Assembly (NCBI GenBank): GCA_035325995.1
Contig: DAOKYU010000005.1
Location: 62,001-126,000, forward strand
Direction of reading: 5' to 3'
Source of the DNA: Thermodesulfobacteriota bacterium
GTDB lineage: Bacteria; Desulfobacterota_D; UBA1144; Nemesobacterales; UBA2774
Length of the DNA: 64,000 bases
A program made the translations under genes and the position numbers. Each line of letters opens with the position of its first letter. Position 1 is the stretch's first letter. The notes under the pieces are model-generated. The model made no database searches, was not told where the DNA came from, and was given only the letters and a program-made list of their open reading frames with translations. Below, piece after piece: positions 1-7,954 of the stretch.

Positions 1-1727
1 GGAAGATAATAGCCTTCTCGGTCCTGATACTGGGCGGCGTCTGGGCAATGACGGGCGAGAGCCCGGCGAGCATCCGGAAAGACTTTTCTCCATTGCTCCC
101 GTTCGGATTCCTCGGCGTCGTCGAGGCCATGGGGTACACCTTCATAGCCTTTCACGGCTTCGAGCTCATAGCCGCCGTCGCCGGCGAGGTCAAGGACCCC
201 GACAAGACGATACCGAGGGCGATGATAATATCGATTCTCATATCGCTCGCCATATACGTCCCGCTCGTATTCATCGTCACGATCGCCGGGACAGCGCCCG
301 GGCAGTCCATAGTAGATCTCAGCATGCAGAATCCCGAGTCCGTCATAGCCGTCGCGGCCGAAAGGTACATGGGCAAGGCCGGCTACTGGGTCGTCGTCAT
401 AGCGGGCATACTCTCGATGCTCTCGGCGCTCTACGCGAATATACTCGCCCCCTCGCGCATAGCGGAGAGCATGGCCCGCGACAGGACGCTCCCCAGGCCG
501 CTCGGCGAGGTCAGCAGCAAATGGGGAACGCCCGACAAGGCGCTTTTGGCGACCTCTGCAATAATAATCGCGACCCTGATACTCGTGCCGGACGTCAACG
601 CCGCCGGAGCCGCCGCGAGCCTCATATTTCTCCTGGCCTTCGCCCTCACGCAGGGGATAGCCATACTCGCACGTAAAAGGAGAACCCCGAGGCCGGATGC
701 GTTCCGGATACCTTTCTTTCCCTACCTCCCCCTCGCCGGCATCGTGATCTGCTCGGGCATAGTCATATTCGAGGGTATCAAAGTCCCCGAGGCCGGAATC
801 ATCGCCGCTATCTGGCTGGCAATAGGCGGCGTTCTCTATTACATACGCTTCGGCCGGAGCGCAAGGATTTTCGACGCCTCGTCCGAGGGCTACGACCCCG
901 AGCTGGTCAGGCTCCGCGGAAGGAATCCGCTCTTCCTCGTCCCCATCGCGAATCCGACGAGCGCCAAGGCCACGATAGAGGTCGCGGCCGCGCTCGCCCC
1001 GCCCGAATACGGTAAGGTGCTTTTACTTTCCGTCGTTACCACCGGCGAAGAAACCCCGGTTTACGAAGAAGACCGCGTGCTCAGCGCACAGGCGGTGCTG
1101 AGGGAGGCGATATCGACCTCCCTCGAAATCGGCCTCAGCCCCGAGGCCCTCATCACGATAGCCGAAAGGCCGTGGCCCGAAATAGTGCGCGTCGCCCGGA
1201 CGTACAGGTGCGAGAGCCTTCTCATCGGCCTCACGTCGCTCACCCAGAAATCCGCCGAAAGGAACCTCGAAAGGCTCGTAAACGCCGTCCCGAGCAACGT
1301 GGTCATGCTGAAAGCCCCACGGGGCTGGCACATACACACGGCCAAGCGCATACTCGTCCCTGTCGGGGGCAGGGGGGGCCACGGAGAGCTCCTGGCCCGT
1401 ATACTGGGAAGCATCTCCCGCGCCGGCGGGACCGAGGTCACGTTCCTCCGCATACTCCCCGAAGACACCGACTGGAGAGCGGCCAAAAAGGCCCGGAACG
1501 AGCTTTTCCGCTATGCGGAAGACCACGCCGGGCACGTAAACTTCAAGGTAAGGATCGAAAAATCCGACGACATCGCCGGGCGCATAATAAAGCTGGCCGA
1601 GGAAAACGACCTCGTCATACTCGGCATCCACCAGTCGGGGAGCCGGAAACGCTCCCTCGGCGGTCCCCCCCTCCGTATCATACGCGAGAGCCCCCGCCCC
1701 GTTCTTATGATAAGCAGGGGGGGATGA
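1..1727 (+). CDS. APC-family permease with C-terminal tandem Usp domains (5' end cut off by window)
   Basis: Inner-membrane amino-acid/polyamine/organocation-type transporter, 5' partial: the frame is open from base 3, and the residues before the first ATG (base 48) already form a membrane helix. The APC signature FIAFHGFELIAAVAGEVKDP followed by KTIPRAM is visible, then about six more hydrophobic segments to about residue 270 counted from base 48. After that comes a soluble tail of about 290 residues holding two universal-stress-protein-like domains, the second starting at KRILVPVGG. Permease-Usp fusions of this kind are known; the Usp part probably senses nucleotide or stress state. The substrate cannot be told. 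No T-rich terminator follows. Confidence 0.85.
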   Translation, partial: KIIAFSVLILGGVWAMTGESPASIRKDFSPLLPFGFLGVVEAMGYTFIAFHGFELIAAVAGEVKDPDKTIPRAMIISILISLAIYVPLVFIVTIAGTAPGQSIVDLSMQNPESVIAVAAERYMGKAGYWVVVIAGILSMLSALYANILAPSRIAESMARDRTLPRPLGEVSSKWGTPDKALLATSAIIIATLILVPDVNAAGAAASLIFLLAFALTQGIAILARKRRTPRPDAFRIPFFPYLPLAGIVICSGIVIFEGIKVPEAGIIAAIWLAIGGVLYYIRFGRSARIFDASSEGYDPELVRLRGRNPLFLVPIANPTSAKATIEVAAALAPPEYGKVLLLSVVTTGEETPVYEEDRVLSAQAVLREAISTSLEIGLSPEALITIAERPWPEIVRVARTYRCESLLIGLTSLTQKSAERNLERLVNAVPSNVVMLKAPRGWHIHTAKRILVPVGGRGGHGELLARILGSISRAGGTEVTFLRILPEDTDWRAAKKARNELFRYAEDHAGHVNFKVRIEKSDDIAGRIIKLAEENDLVILGIHQSGSRKRSLGGPPLRIIRESPRPVLMISRGG

Positions 1728-1911
1728 CAGGCTCAGCTCTCTAAAAATTATTTAATTTAAGGCAAATAGGCCGCCCATTCCCCTCTTTTCCGGCCCCGAT
1801 TGTGTAATTGCGCACAGGATTTTAGTGTAATACTACACAGCTCCGCACCTATACACACACCGTTTTCCCATAACCGGCTGCAATCACTGGAAACATGCGA
1901 TTATAAAGGGT

Positions 1912-1927
1912 TGGCACAGCACTTGCA
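1912..1927 (+). promoter_or_regulatory. Sigma-54 (RpoN) promoter
   Basis: TGGCAC-N5-TTGCA matches the RpoN consensus at every core position, with GG of the -24 element and GC of the -12 element in the correct register. Transcription would start near 1938 and read into the glycosyltransferase at 2172. RpoN promoters need an enhancer-binding AAA+ activator; one with an intact GAFTGA loop is encoded at 12753-14183, but whether it acts here is not shown. No obvious upstream activator palindrome was recognised. Confidence 0.8.
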
Positions 1928-1948
1928 ATCTATATAACGCAAATGCAA

Positions 1949-2030
1949 ATAAGAGCCGTTAGAAGCCAGGCTGCAGTTTTCGGATTCGAGACCGTATCGC
2001 TAACCCGGCTCTGGCTGTCCGCCCTCTTAT
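1949..2030 (+). promoter_or_regulatory. Putative structured 5' leader RNA
   Basis: The first transcribed bases can fold into a closed element. ATAAGAG (1949-1955) pairs with CTCTTAT (2024-2030), and inside it AGCCAG (1964-1969) pairs with CTGGCT (2011-2016). A small hairpin CGG/CCG lies further in. The order and spacing suit a leader RNA or riboswitch-like element, but no known class was recognised and pairing by chance is possible. Confidence 0.4.
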
Positions 2031-2171
2031 GATCACCTCTTTTTTCATAATGTCGGGGTAAGGGTTCCCCGATTTCTCGATTAAAAACAACGAATACAAT
2101 CCGGATCAAGGGATGATGCATTTAAGACCAATTCACGTACGACTGCGAAGTCACAGGAGGCTTGAACTCTG

Positions 2172-4088
2172 ATGTTTAATTTTGGTGAGTTAATAACAGT
2201 AGGCTACATATACACAGCCGTCGCGTTCGTGGTTTCGACGCTGCTGATTACGTTTAAAAACCTTATAGGCAAGGATAGACACTACTTCAGCATTCTCGAG
2301 TATTTGAATGTGAACGTTGTGGCCGCCCTCATCGTATGGCTCATCGGCTATCCGGCCCCGGCGATACTGGCCGTCACGGCGGGCAGCATGGCTCTGATGG
2401 CCGTTGCGCACAGGGGGCTGAGGAATTTCACGATTGCGGGACGCCTTCTCCTGGTCACGTACTCCCTTCTCTCCCTGTTCGGGATAGTCTGGGGATTCTG
2501 GTTCATCGCGTCCATTGACGTGAGCACCATAACGCGCGTGCTCATGTACATCGGCTACCCGCTCCTCTTCGTCACGCTTTTCGGCGGAATCATAACCGCT
2601 TTCGAGCAGTGGGAAGTCCTCGGCAAGGTAAAGTGGGACAGGCCCAACAGCCCCCTCCCGCCGGGAGGCCTCGGGAGCTACCCGAGGGTTTGCCTCCAGG
2701 TGCCGGCCTATTCCGAGCCGCCGGACGTGGTAATAGCAACGCTCGACAGCATAGCGAGGCTCGATTATCCGAATTTCGAAGTCATGGTCATAGACAACAA
2801 CACTAAAGACCCGAACCTCTGGAAGCCCGTCGAGGCGCACTGCAAAAAGCTCGGCGAGAGGTTCAGGTTCTTCCACGTAGACCCTATAAAAGGCGCGAAG
2901 GCCGGGGCGCTCAACTTCGCGCTCAAGCACACGTCCTCCGAGGTCGAGATCATAGGCGTCGTAGACAGCGACTACCAGGTCGAGCCCGATTTTCTCGACC
3001 GTCTCGTAGGCTACTTCGAAGACCCGAAAATGGGATTCGTCCAGACCCCTCACGACTACAGGGAATGGGGCCGGAGCCTCTACCAGAGGATGTGCTACTG
3101 GGAATATAAATATTTCTTCGAAACGGTCATGCCGAGCCTTAACGAGCGCGACGCCGGGCTAACCGTAGGCACTATGTGCCTCATAAGAAAGAAGGCCCTC
3201 GAAGACGCCGGCGGCTGGGCCGAATGGTGCCAGACAGAAGACTCCGAGCTTTCCATCCGCATACACGCGGCGGGGTACTCCTCGGTCTATACGAACGAAA
3301 CCTTCGGGCGAGGGCTCATCCCCGAAACATTCCTCGGCTACAAAAAGCAGCGCTACAGGTGGACGTACGGCCCCGTACAGGAGCTCAAGCGTCATTTCAG
3401 GTTCTACCTGCCGAAGTTCCTTGCGAAGCCTTCGGCAATGACGACGCTCCAGAAGGTTCATCATCTGAACCACGGGCTCGGCTACCTCAACATCGGCCTC
3501 GGGGCGCTGTTCATACCGTTCGGACTTGCGGCCCTCGCTTCGATGACGATCCAGAACGAGGTCGTCGCGGTTCCCAAGGCCCTCTGGGTGTCGTCCCTGG
3601 CCGTGCTCGTGTGCGGGATCATCCTGAGATGGCTTACGTATCACGTCTACCTCAAATGCCCCTTCAGGGACACGATAGGCGCTTTCATAGCCAACAGCGC
3701 GCTCACGCACACGTACATCGTCGCCAGCATAACGTGTCTCTTCACCAAAGAGATACCGTGGCAGAGAACGAACAAGTTCAAGTCGCTCCCGCTCGGCCTC
3801 GGGGCCCTCAGCTCCGCGCAGACGGAGGCCCTCGTCGGCCTCTTCATAGTAATGGCCGGAAGCGCGGCGTTCCTGCTCATGCCCGGTCTCGGCTTTCACT
3901 TCATGCTCGCCAGCATCATCGTAATGAAGGGGAGCGAATACCTCGCGGCCCCGGCTCTCGCTATGCTCGCCGAGTACGAAGTCAGAAAGGCCCGCGCCGA
4001 AGAGACGGCAGTCGCCGCTCCGAAGCCCCTTCCCGCAAGGAGGCAGAGCCAGCAGTATCAGCCTATAAAGAGGAACATAACGAAGTAA
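2172..4088 (+). CDS. Processive family-2 glycosyltransferase, cellulose-synthase-like
   Basis: Membrane glycosyltransferase of 638 residues, predicted to polymerise and export a beta-linked polysaccharide at the inner membrane. About four N-terminal membrane helices precede a GT2 catalytic domain (about 165-400) with the VIDNN nucleotide-sugar strand, DSD metal motif (about 264-266), TED catalytic base (about 355-357) and QRYRW, the Q(Q/R)xRW motif of processive synthases. Several C-terminal helices follow. No PilZ domain is seen, so direct c-di-GMP control as in BcsA is not expected. Start is fixed by AGGAGG 11 bases upstream. It is monocistronic, transcribed from a sigma-54 promoter and ended by a strong terminator. 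The polymer made is unknown. Confidence 0.85.
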   Translation: MFNFGELITVGYIYTAVAFVVSTLLITFKNLIGKDRHYFSILEYLNVNVVAALIVWLIGYPAPAILAVTAGSMALMAVAHRGLRNFTIAGRLLLVTYSLLSLFGIVWGFWFIASIDVSTITRVLMYIGYPLLFVTLFGGIITAFEQWEVLGKVKWDRPNSPLPPGGLGSYPRVCLQVPAYSEPPDVVIATLDSIARLDYPNFEVMVIDNNTKDPNLWKPVEAHCKKLGERFRFFHVDPIKGAKAGALNFALKHTSSEVEIIGVVDSDYQVEPDFLDRLVGYFEDPKMGFVQTPHDYREWGRSLYQRMCYWEYKYFFETVMPSLNERDAGLTVGTMCLIRKKALEDAGGWAEWCQTEDSELSIRIHAAGYSSVYTNETFGRGLIPETFLGYKKQRYRWTYGPVQELKRHFRFYLPKFLAKPSAMTTLQKVHHLNHGLGYLNIGLGALFIPFGLAALASMTIQNEVVAVPKALWVSSLAVLVCGIILRWLTYHVYLKCPFRDTIGAFIANSALTHTYIVASITCLFTKEIPWQRTNKFKSLPLGLGALSSAQTEALVGLFIVMAGSAAFLLMPGLGFHFMLASIIVMKGSEYLAAPALAMLAEYEVRKARAEETAVAAPKPLPARRQSQQYQPIKRNITK

Positions 4089-4110
4089 CGATAGAAGCTG
4101 GAAGCGATTC

Positions 4111-4149
4111 AAAAACGGGCGTCCTGCAAAAGCATGGCGCCCGTTTTTT
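4111..4149. terminator. Bidirectional intrinsic terminator
   Basis: An 11-base-pair stem, AAAAACGGGCG (4111-4121) with CGCCCGTTTTT (4138-4148), continues into a T run on the plus strand and is preceded by an A run that becomes a T run on the minus strand. It lies between the convergent stop codons of the glycosyltransferase and the SGNH gene and should serve both. Confidence 0.9.
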
Positions 4150-4151
4150 AT

Positions 4152-5342
4152 TTACCTTCCACCTTGCATCTCATCCAGACGCCGCTTTATGGATTCGGCT
4201 ATCACGCGGTTGCCGTTTCCGTTGAAGTGCCCGCTGTAATTATTCGGATATATCTCCTCATGCAGGGCGGCTTCCCCGAGCGGCCCGAGGAGGTTTATAT
4301 ACGGAATGCCGTGCCCCTCGAAATACGACTCGGCCTCCTCGCTCACCCGCCGCTCGTTCCGTAGTAGACGGTCTATTTCGGCGGAATACCGAAGACCGGT
4401 GTTCCCTTCTATAAACCGGCCGTAGACGCTCTCCTTGGTCGGCAGTATCACGACCAGAAAGCGTACGCCGTTCTTTTCGGCGAGCAAATTCATCTCGTTA
4501 AAGAAATCAAGGGCGAGCCTGAGCCCCTCCCTCACGTCGGGCCTGTCCATGTCGAGGGCTTCGAGCCGCCTTACGGGCGTAAAGCCGGTATGGATGCCGT
4601 ATTCCCGGACCTCGAGCATGGTGATCTTTTCCCCGCGATCGAGCATCATTTTCTGTCTCATCCCGTCGCCCAGGTAAGAAGCGGTTATAACCCGGTAGAG
4701 AACGCTGTTTTCCGCAAACCAGCCCGCAGCGCCATACACCCTCCGCTTCAGTTCGTACGCAAAGGGCTTCTTTACAGGCGGGGTTTCCTCGACCTGGGGC
4801 TTATCACCTGCTTTTGTCTCGTCGTTACCGCCGGGGCCGGGGCCGGGCCCGGCTCCGGGCTTACGAAGATGCCGCCAGCGCTCTACCGTATAGACGGCCG
4901 TGTACGTGTCGGCCAGATCGTTGCCCAGATAAAATCCCGCAACAACGACCCCGGGTTTCAATTCCAGCGCCCCGTTCCCGAAAAGATAAAAATACTCCGC
5001 CGGCCCGTAGCCGCCTATCCCCATGTTATACGCCACTTTGCCCGTGAGCGAGCCGAGTATGGACGGCCAGGAGTATTTCGCCGGCGCGCTCTCGCCGTAG
5101 GTCTGCGAATCGCCCAGGGCTACGATATCGGCCCTTTCCGGTACATGCCTGTTCCTGTAGCCCCGGGAATCGTGCCCGGCGGAATGCGGCTCTATTTTGT
5201 ACCGGAGCACCGGGTCGTACGACAGACGTCTCCAGAGATAATCCACCGGGTCGATGAAAATCCTGGCTACCCCCTCGGCAACAAGAAGGGCGGCGATAAA
5301 AGCAAAAACAACGAGGCAAAACCTCTTGGCAAAATAACTCAA
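4152..5342 (-). CDS. Membrane-anchored SGNH/GDSL-family hydrolase
   Basis: Protein of 396 residues with one N-terminal membrane anchor (about 8-25) and a periplasmic SGNH fold. Block I is ALGDSQTYG (nucleophile Ser), block II the Gly-rich YNMGIGGYG, block III YLGNDLAD, and the last block SGHFNGNGN supplies the His; the Asp usually three residues before that His is not obvious. A low-complexity Gly/Pro linker lies near residue 160. Such proteins act as esterases or O-acyltransferases on cell-surface glycans. The convergent position beside a polysaccharide synthase suggests, but does not prove, a role in modifying its product. Confidence 0.7.
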   Translation of the reverse strand: MSYFAKRFCLVVFAFIAALLVAEGVARIFIDPVDYLWRRLSYDPVLRYKIEPHSAGHDSRGYRNRHVPERADIVALGDSQTYGESAPAKYSWPSILGSLTGKVAYNMGIGGYGPAEYFYLFGNGALELKPGVVVAGFYLGNDLADTYTAVYTVERWRHLRKPGAGPGPGPGGNDETKAGDKPQVEETPPVKKPFAYELKRRVYGAAGWFAENSVLYRVITASYLGDGMRQKMMLDRGEKITMLEVREYGIHTGFTPVRRLEALDMDRPDVREGLRLALDFFNEMNLLAEKNGVRFLVVILPTKESVYGRFIEGNTGLRYSAEIDRLLRNERRVSEEAESYFEGHGIPYINLLGPLGEAALHEEIYPNNYSGHFNGNGNRVIAESIKRRLDEMQGGR

Positions 5343-5460
5343 CGCGGGTGCGCTCCCGGCCTGAAAAGTCTGTAAGGCGGCAGTTAATTATTTCATAATT
5401 ACCCGCATCCTGCCAATACCGGCCCGGGGCGCGTGCTCCCGGCTGCGCCGGTGTATAAGG

Positions 5461-5871
5461 TCATAATTCCCTGACCGCTACGTTGTCCCTCACCCACCTG
5501 ACGATTTCATCCGTCGAAGAGCCGGGCTCGAATATCGTTTTGACGCCTTTCTCCCTGAGACGCTCGATATCTTCTTTCGGCACTATGCCGCCCCCGAATA
5601 ACGTTACGTCGTCGATCCCTTTCTCCTTAAAGAGCCTTATCAGCTCCGGGAACACATAGTTGTGCGCACCGGAAAGAATGCTTATCCCGACCGCATCGAC
5701 ATCCTCCTGGACGGCCGCTTCCGCAACCACCTGCGGAGAGTTATGGAGCCCGGTGTAGATCACCTCGTAGCCCGCGTCCCTCAAGGCCCTCGAAATTATC
5801 TTAACCCCCCTGTCGTGGCCGTCCAGCCCGACCTTCCCGATAAGAATTCTCACTGCTCTCTCGTTTTTCAT
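5461..5871 (-). CDS. Acyl-CoA mutase small subunit, cobalamin-binding
   Basis: A stand-alone B12-binding subunit of 136 residues. It carries the DxHxxG cobalamin motif as DGHDRG (about residues 17-22), whose His replaces the dimethylbenzimidazole ligand of adenosylcobalamin, plus the later SxL and GG elements (SILSGAH, FGGG). It lies 30 bases downstream of the catalytic subunit on the same strand and must pair with it. The small size and separate gene match archaeal-type methylmalonyl-CoA mutase, isobutyryl-CoA mutase and 2-hydroxyisobutyryl-CoA mutase, so the name cannot be narrowed from this subunit. Confidence 0.9.
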   Translation of the reverse strand: MKNERAVRILIGKVGLDGHDRGVKIISRALRDAGYEVIYTGLHNSPQVVAEAAVQEDVDAVGISILSGAHNYVFPELIRLFKEKGIDDVTLFGGGIVPKEDIERLREKGVKTIFEPGSSTDEIVRWVRDNVAVREL

Positions 5872-5901
5872 GACGCGCCCTCGTATCTATTCATGCTCCG
5901 T

Positions 5902-7569
5902 CTAAAAATATCCGGGGTCGGTGTACACGCCGTAAGCTTCCCTGAATATGTCGCTGATCTCGCCGAGAGTCGCATATTCCCTTACGGCTTCGATAATGTA
6001 AGGCATCAAATTTTTCCCCTGCCTGGCAGCGATCAGGATGTCCCCGAGCCTCGCGCCGACTTCCCGGTTATTCCTGCTTCTTTTCAGCGACCCGAGCCTT
6101 TCGTTCTGCTCCGCTTCCACCTTTTCTTCGATCTTGAGGATCTGTATCGGGAGCTCCTCGTCCACCGAATACTTGTTAACCCCGACTATCGTCTTTATCC
6201 CCGTGTCCAGCTCTCTCTGATACTTGTAGGCGGCGTCCGCTATCTCTTTCTGCGGATAACCTTCACTTATGGCCCTGATCATCCCGCCCATTTTGTCGAT
6301 CCTGTCTATATATACAAAAGCTTCCTTTTCCATTTTATCGGTGAGTGCCTCCATTAAATAACTCCCGCCGAACGGGTCTATGGAATTCACGACCCCGCTT
6401 TCCTCGGCGATGATCTGCTGCGTTCTGAGCGCGACGGTCACGGCCTCTTCGGTCGGGAGGGCCAGGGTCTCGTCCATCGAGTTCGTATGGAGCGACTGTG
6501 TGCCGCCGAGCACGGCGGCGAGGGCCTGAATCGTGACCCTGGCCACGTTGTTCAGGGGCTGCTGCGCTGTGAGGCTCGCGCCCGCGGTCTGGGCGTGCGT
6601 CTTCAGCATCATGGATTTGGGGCTCCTCGCCCCGAAGCGTTCTTTCATTATCTTCGCCCACATCCTTCTCGCAGCCCTGAACTTGGCTACCTCTTCCAGA
6701 AAGTCGTTATGGACGTTGAAGAAAAAGGAGAGGCGCGGCGCGAACGCGTCGATATCGAGGCCGCGCTTCAGCGCTTCCTCGACGTAACAGACGCCGTCGG
6801 CGAGCGTGAAGGCCAGCTCCTGGATCGCCGTGGAACCGGCTTCCCTGATGTGATAACCGGAGATCGAGACCGGGTGCCATAACGGCACCTCCCGGGCGCA
6901 GAATTCTATCACGTCCACATTTATTTTTACGGAAGGCACCGGGGGCGATATCCACTCCCTCTGGGCTATGAACTCCTTCAGCATATCGTTCTGAAGCGTT
7001 CCCCCCAGCCTGTCCCGGCTCACCCCCTTCTTCTCCGCCATAACGATATACATGGCGAAGATGATGGAGGCGGTGCAGTTCACGGTCATGGACGTGGTTA
7101 CAGCGTCGAGGTCTATGCCGTCGAAGAGAACCTCCATGTCCTGAAGCGACGAAACCGAGACCCCTTCCCTTCCGACCTCCCCCCGCGCCCGCTCGTGGTC
7201 CGCATCGTAACCCATGAGCGTGGGCATGTCGAACGCCGTGCTGAGGCCGGTCTGGCCGTGCTGAAGCAGGTATTTAAACCTCCTGTTGGTGTCCTCCGGC
7301 GCCCCGAAGCCGGCGAACTGGCGCATCGTCCAGAGCTTGCCTCTGTACATGGAGCTATGTATGCCCCGTGTATACGGATAGGAGCCCGGGAAGCCGAGCT
7401 CCTTTTCATAATCGAACCCGTTCAGGTCAAGCGGCGTTGCCAGGGGCGGGACTTCCATTCCCGAGATGGTCGTATAGTCGGCCTCCCTTTTCCGTCCGCT
7501 CCGGTACTCGCTTTCCCAGTCCTCCCTGGCCTTCTTCAGTCTTTCCGTCTTCCTGTCTTCCAAATTCAT
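5902..7569 (-). CDS. B12-dependent acyl-CoA mutase large subunit, specificity unclear
   Basis: Catalytic TIM-barrel subunit of 555 residues, typical length for split mutases. Family landmarks are TRGIHSSMYRGKLWTMRQ, the GQTGLSTAFDMPT stretch, TLQNDMLKEF and ISGYHIREAG. The two residues that read the substrate differ from known types: the position of Tyr89 in methylmalonyl-CoA mutase is His71, and that of Arg207 is Lys215 (PSVKI). Isobutyryl-CoA mutase has Phe/Gln there. The substrate is therefore open, although automated annotation would say methylmalonyl-CoA mutase. No MeaB-type G-protein chaperone gene is near. A ribosome site GGAGAGG precedes the ATG. Confidence 0.88.
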   Translation of the reverse strand: MNLEDRKTERLKKAREDWESEYRSGRKREADYTTISGMEVPPLATPLDLNGFDYEKELGFPGSYPYTRGIHSSMYRGKLWTMRQFAGFGAPEDTNRRFKYLLQHGQTGLSTAFDMPTLMGYDADHERARGEVGREGVSVSSLQDMEVLFDGIDLDAVTTSMTVNCTASIIFAMYIVMAEKKGVSRDRLGGTLQNDMLKEFIAQREWISPPVPSVKINVDVIEFCAREVPLWHPVSISGYHIREAGSTAIQELAFTLADGVCYVEEALKRGLDIDAFAPRLSFFFNVHNDFLEEVAKFRAARRMWAKIMKERFGARSPKSMMLKTHAQTAGASLTAQQPLNNVARVTIQALAAVLGGTQSLHTNSMDETLALPTEEAVTVALRTQQIIAEESGVVNSIDPFGGSYLMEALTDKMEKEAFVYIDRIDKMGGMIRAISEGYPQKEIADAAYKYQRELDTGIKTIVGVNKYSVDEELPIQILKIEEKVEAEQNERLGSLKRSRNNREVGARLGDILIAARQGKNLMPYIIEAVREYATLGEISDIFREAYGVYTDPGYF

Positions 7570-7954
7570 GAATACCTCTCCATGTAAATGTTAAACTCGT
7601 CTGTCAATCGCATAATCGCGGCTCTAATCAACGTTCCGTCAGCTTATTTCAAAGCAATTTTGATTTAATTGCCGGACCGATACGAGAACCCGCCGGAATT
7701 ATTTCCGGCCTGGTTACGCCCTCATCTTCTTTCGAAGACAACCCCGTATGCAGAAAATGCATCCCTGACTTAACTTTCCATGTCCGCGAAGCATTTCTTT
7801 CATTCCGCTTTCGCAACATCCGTAGCCCCGGCCCGCATTAAATTCCTATCCTGCAGCCCCCGTGGGGACGCTACAGGATAGGAACCAGAAGCAATCCGGC
7901 AATGGGCCTACGGCGGAAAATCCGTGATAAAGCTCAAAACATCCGCACATCCTG
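7570..7954 (-). other. 385-base intergenic region upstream of the mutase operon
   Basis: No reading frame is supported. It holds the 3' hairpin of the decarboxylase gene (7843-7884) and presumably the mutase promoter. On the minus strand a TTGACA lies about 40 bases before the mutase start but has no well-placed -10. A small palindrome ATGCA-N5-TGCAT lies near 7750. Confidence 0.5.
7843..7884 (-). terminator. Long hairpin after the decarboxylase gene, probable terminator
   Basis: A perfect 11-base-pair stem joins TTCCTATCCTG (7843-7853) and CAGGATAGGAA (7874-7884), with a second CCCC/GGGG helix inside the loop. On the minus strand it lies 71 bases past the decarboxylase stop and is followed by a short TTTAAT, so termination is likely but the T tract is weak. 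Confidence 0.5.

Larger units (their letters stand above)
1728..2171 (+). other. 444-base intergenic region with sigma-54 promoter and long leader
   Basis: This gap is clearly more AT-rich than its flanks and holds no convincing reading frame. It contains a near-perfect -24/-12 promoter, a predicted start point near 1938, and about 235 bases of untranslated leader before the glycosyltransferase gene. The leader includes an 82-base foldable element and a separate hairpin, TCGGGG (2053-2058) with CCCCGA (2067-2072). A strong AGGAGG at 2155-2160 precedes the ATG at 2172. Confidence 0.7.

Noticed and set aside
5343..5460. GC-rich nested stem between the mutase small subunit and the SGNH gene
   Set aside because: ACCGGC/GCCGGT pairing is possible, but there is no T tract on the minus strand and GC-rich DNA often gives such stems.
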